A stretch of 64,000 bases of DNA, taken from positions 62,001 through 126,000 of the forward strand of contig CACYJU010000006.1 of NCBI GenBank assembly GCA_902774845.1, written 5' to 3'. Made by a program: the position numbers and the translations under genes. Position 1 is the stretch's first letter. Every line of letters starts with the position of its first letter. Of this stretch, positions 63,561 through 64,000 are shown one piece after another. This DNA is from an uncultured Bacteroidota bacterium. GTDB taxonomy: Bacteria; Bacteroidota; Bacteroidia; Bacteroidales; P3. The notes beneath the pieces were generated by a model. It had not been told where the DNA came from, ran no database searches, and saw only the letters and a list, made by a program, of their open reading frames with translations.

Positions 63561-64000
63561 ATCCTACAACCACCTCTACCAGTTCCTGCTTATCATATAC
63601 CCTTTCTGCAAGAAGTTTCAGTTTTTCGGGCGTTGCAGTCTTAAGGGCATTGAAGAAGTTTGTAGTAAATCGTTCGTCGATCTGGACGTCAAGCATATTG
63701 TAGAAACGTTCGGAACGCTCGAATATACCATCGATAGAACGTAGGAAGTCGCCAGCCATATAGTTGCATACCAGATTCAGTTCATCCAAAGAGATGGGCT
63801 CTTGCCTCAGTATGTCAAGTTCATGATATATCTCCTTCAACGCAGGTTCAGCATACTCCGATGCGACGTCACTTGTTATATAGAACACACTGCTGCCGCG
63901 CACCATGTTGGACATCGAGTAGATGCCATAGGTGTAGCCCTTCTCCTCCCTTATGTTGGTCATCAAGCGAGAACCAAAATAGCCACCCAACACTGTGTTG
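63559..64000 (-). CDS. M16 (insulinase-like) peptidase, C-terminal part
   Basis: Open to the window edge, about 147 residues visible. GGYFGSRLMTNIREEKGYTYGIYS is the substrate-binding R/Y motif of the C-terminal half of M16 zinc peptidases; the zinc-binding HxxEH lies outside the window. Ends just before the mmdB terminator. Family assignment is firm, exact substrate unknown. Confidence 0.9.
   Translation of the reverse strand, partial: NTVLGGYFGSRLMTNIREEKGYTYGIYSMSNMVRGSSVFYITSDVASEYAEPALKEIYHELDILRQEPISLDELNLVCNYMAGDFLRSIDGIFERSERFYNMLDVQIDERFTTNFFNALKTATPEKLKLLAERVYDKQELVEVVVG

Overview
The window reads as a chromosomal segment of a Bacteroidales bacterium (phylum Bacteroidota). The evidence is: promoters of the TAnnTTTG type in front of many genes; two proteins with type IX secretion (T9SS) C-terminal sorting domains; an RprY-type regulator; a DPP-IV-type S9 peptidase; FKBP lipoproteins; long signal peptidase I; and a biotin-dependent sodium-pump methylmalonyl-CoA decarboxylase operon typical of propionate producers. 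It is not obviously Bacteroides or Prevotella, and I cannot place it to genus. Most of it is housekeeping, with two AT-rich accessory patches (about 40.3-45.3 kb and 52.3-54.6 kb).

Layout. 0-5 kb: 3' end of valS, then an FKBP isomerase, a CvpA-like protein, a tRNA-dihydrouridine synthase and a TPR lipoprotein, closely packed. 5-7.6 kb: a large inverted-repeat intergenic element, then atpD-atpC without the rest of the ATP synthase. 7.6-10.5 kb: an amidohydrolase and an oligopeptide-type binding lipoprotein. 10.8-14.9 kb: two more FKBP lipoproteins, adk, obgE, PAP2 phosphatase. 15-18.6 kb: gcvT, a small unknown gene, a rod-shaped RNA that looks like 6S RNA, and a DUF1015 gene. 18.6-28.6 kb: mainly minus-strand genes (phosphotyrosine phosphatase, serine dehydratase, pyruvate phosphate dikinase, PhnP-like hydrolase, rprY, cyclophilin, lepB, glycosyltransferase). 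28.6-38.8 kb: a second bidirectional intergenic element, priA, an outer membrane barrel, DPP-IV, tRNA-Ser, a PP-loop protein, and a long coiled-coil lipoprotein. 39.4-46.3 kb: an outer membrane protein, a tandemly duplicated two-gene T9SS cassette (first copy frameshifted), and an S41 peptidase. 46.5-52.2 kb: esterase, topoisomerase IV subunit A, glycosyltransferase, hflX. 52.3-54.6 kb: two unknown genes behind a long structured leader. 54.7-57.9 kb: mtgA, xerD, comEC. 58-63.5 kb: mce-mmdA-(Cys-rich lipoprotein)-oadG-mmdC-mmdB, the pathway step that decarboxylates methylmalonyl-CoA to propionyl-CoA and pumps sodium. The window ends in an M16 peptidase.

The most interesting signals are: (1) two intergenic elements at 5.2-5.5 and 28.9-29.3 kb built alike, with a perfect AT palindrome in the middle, short words repeated in opposite orientation either side, and outward-facing promoters at both ends, three of which share an 18-base box a fixed 8 bases from the -7 box; (2) a tiny hairpin, potentially a pseudoknot, placed directly after the stop codon of three genes of the mmd operon with a compensatory base change; (3) a 25-cysteine lipoprotein inside that operon; (4) a mosaic duplicated T9SS cassette; (5) repeat words that have spread into coding sequence of several unrelated genes; (6) a 6S-like RNA.
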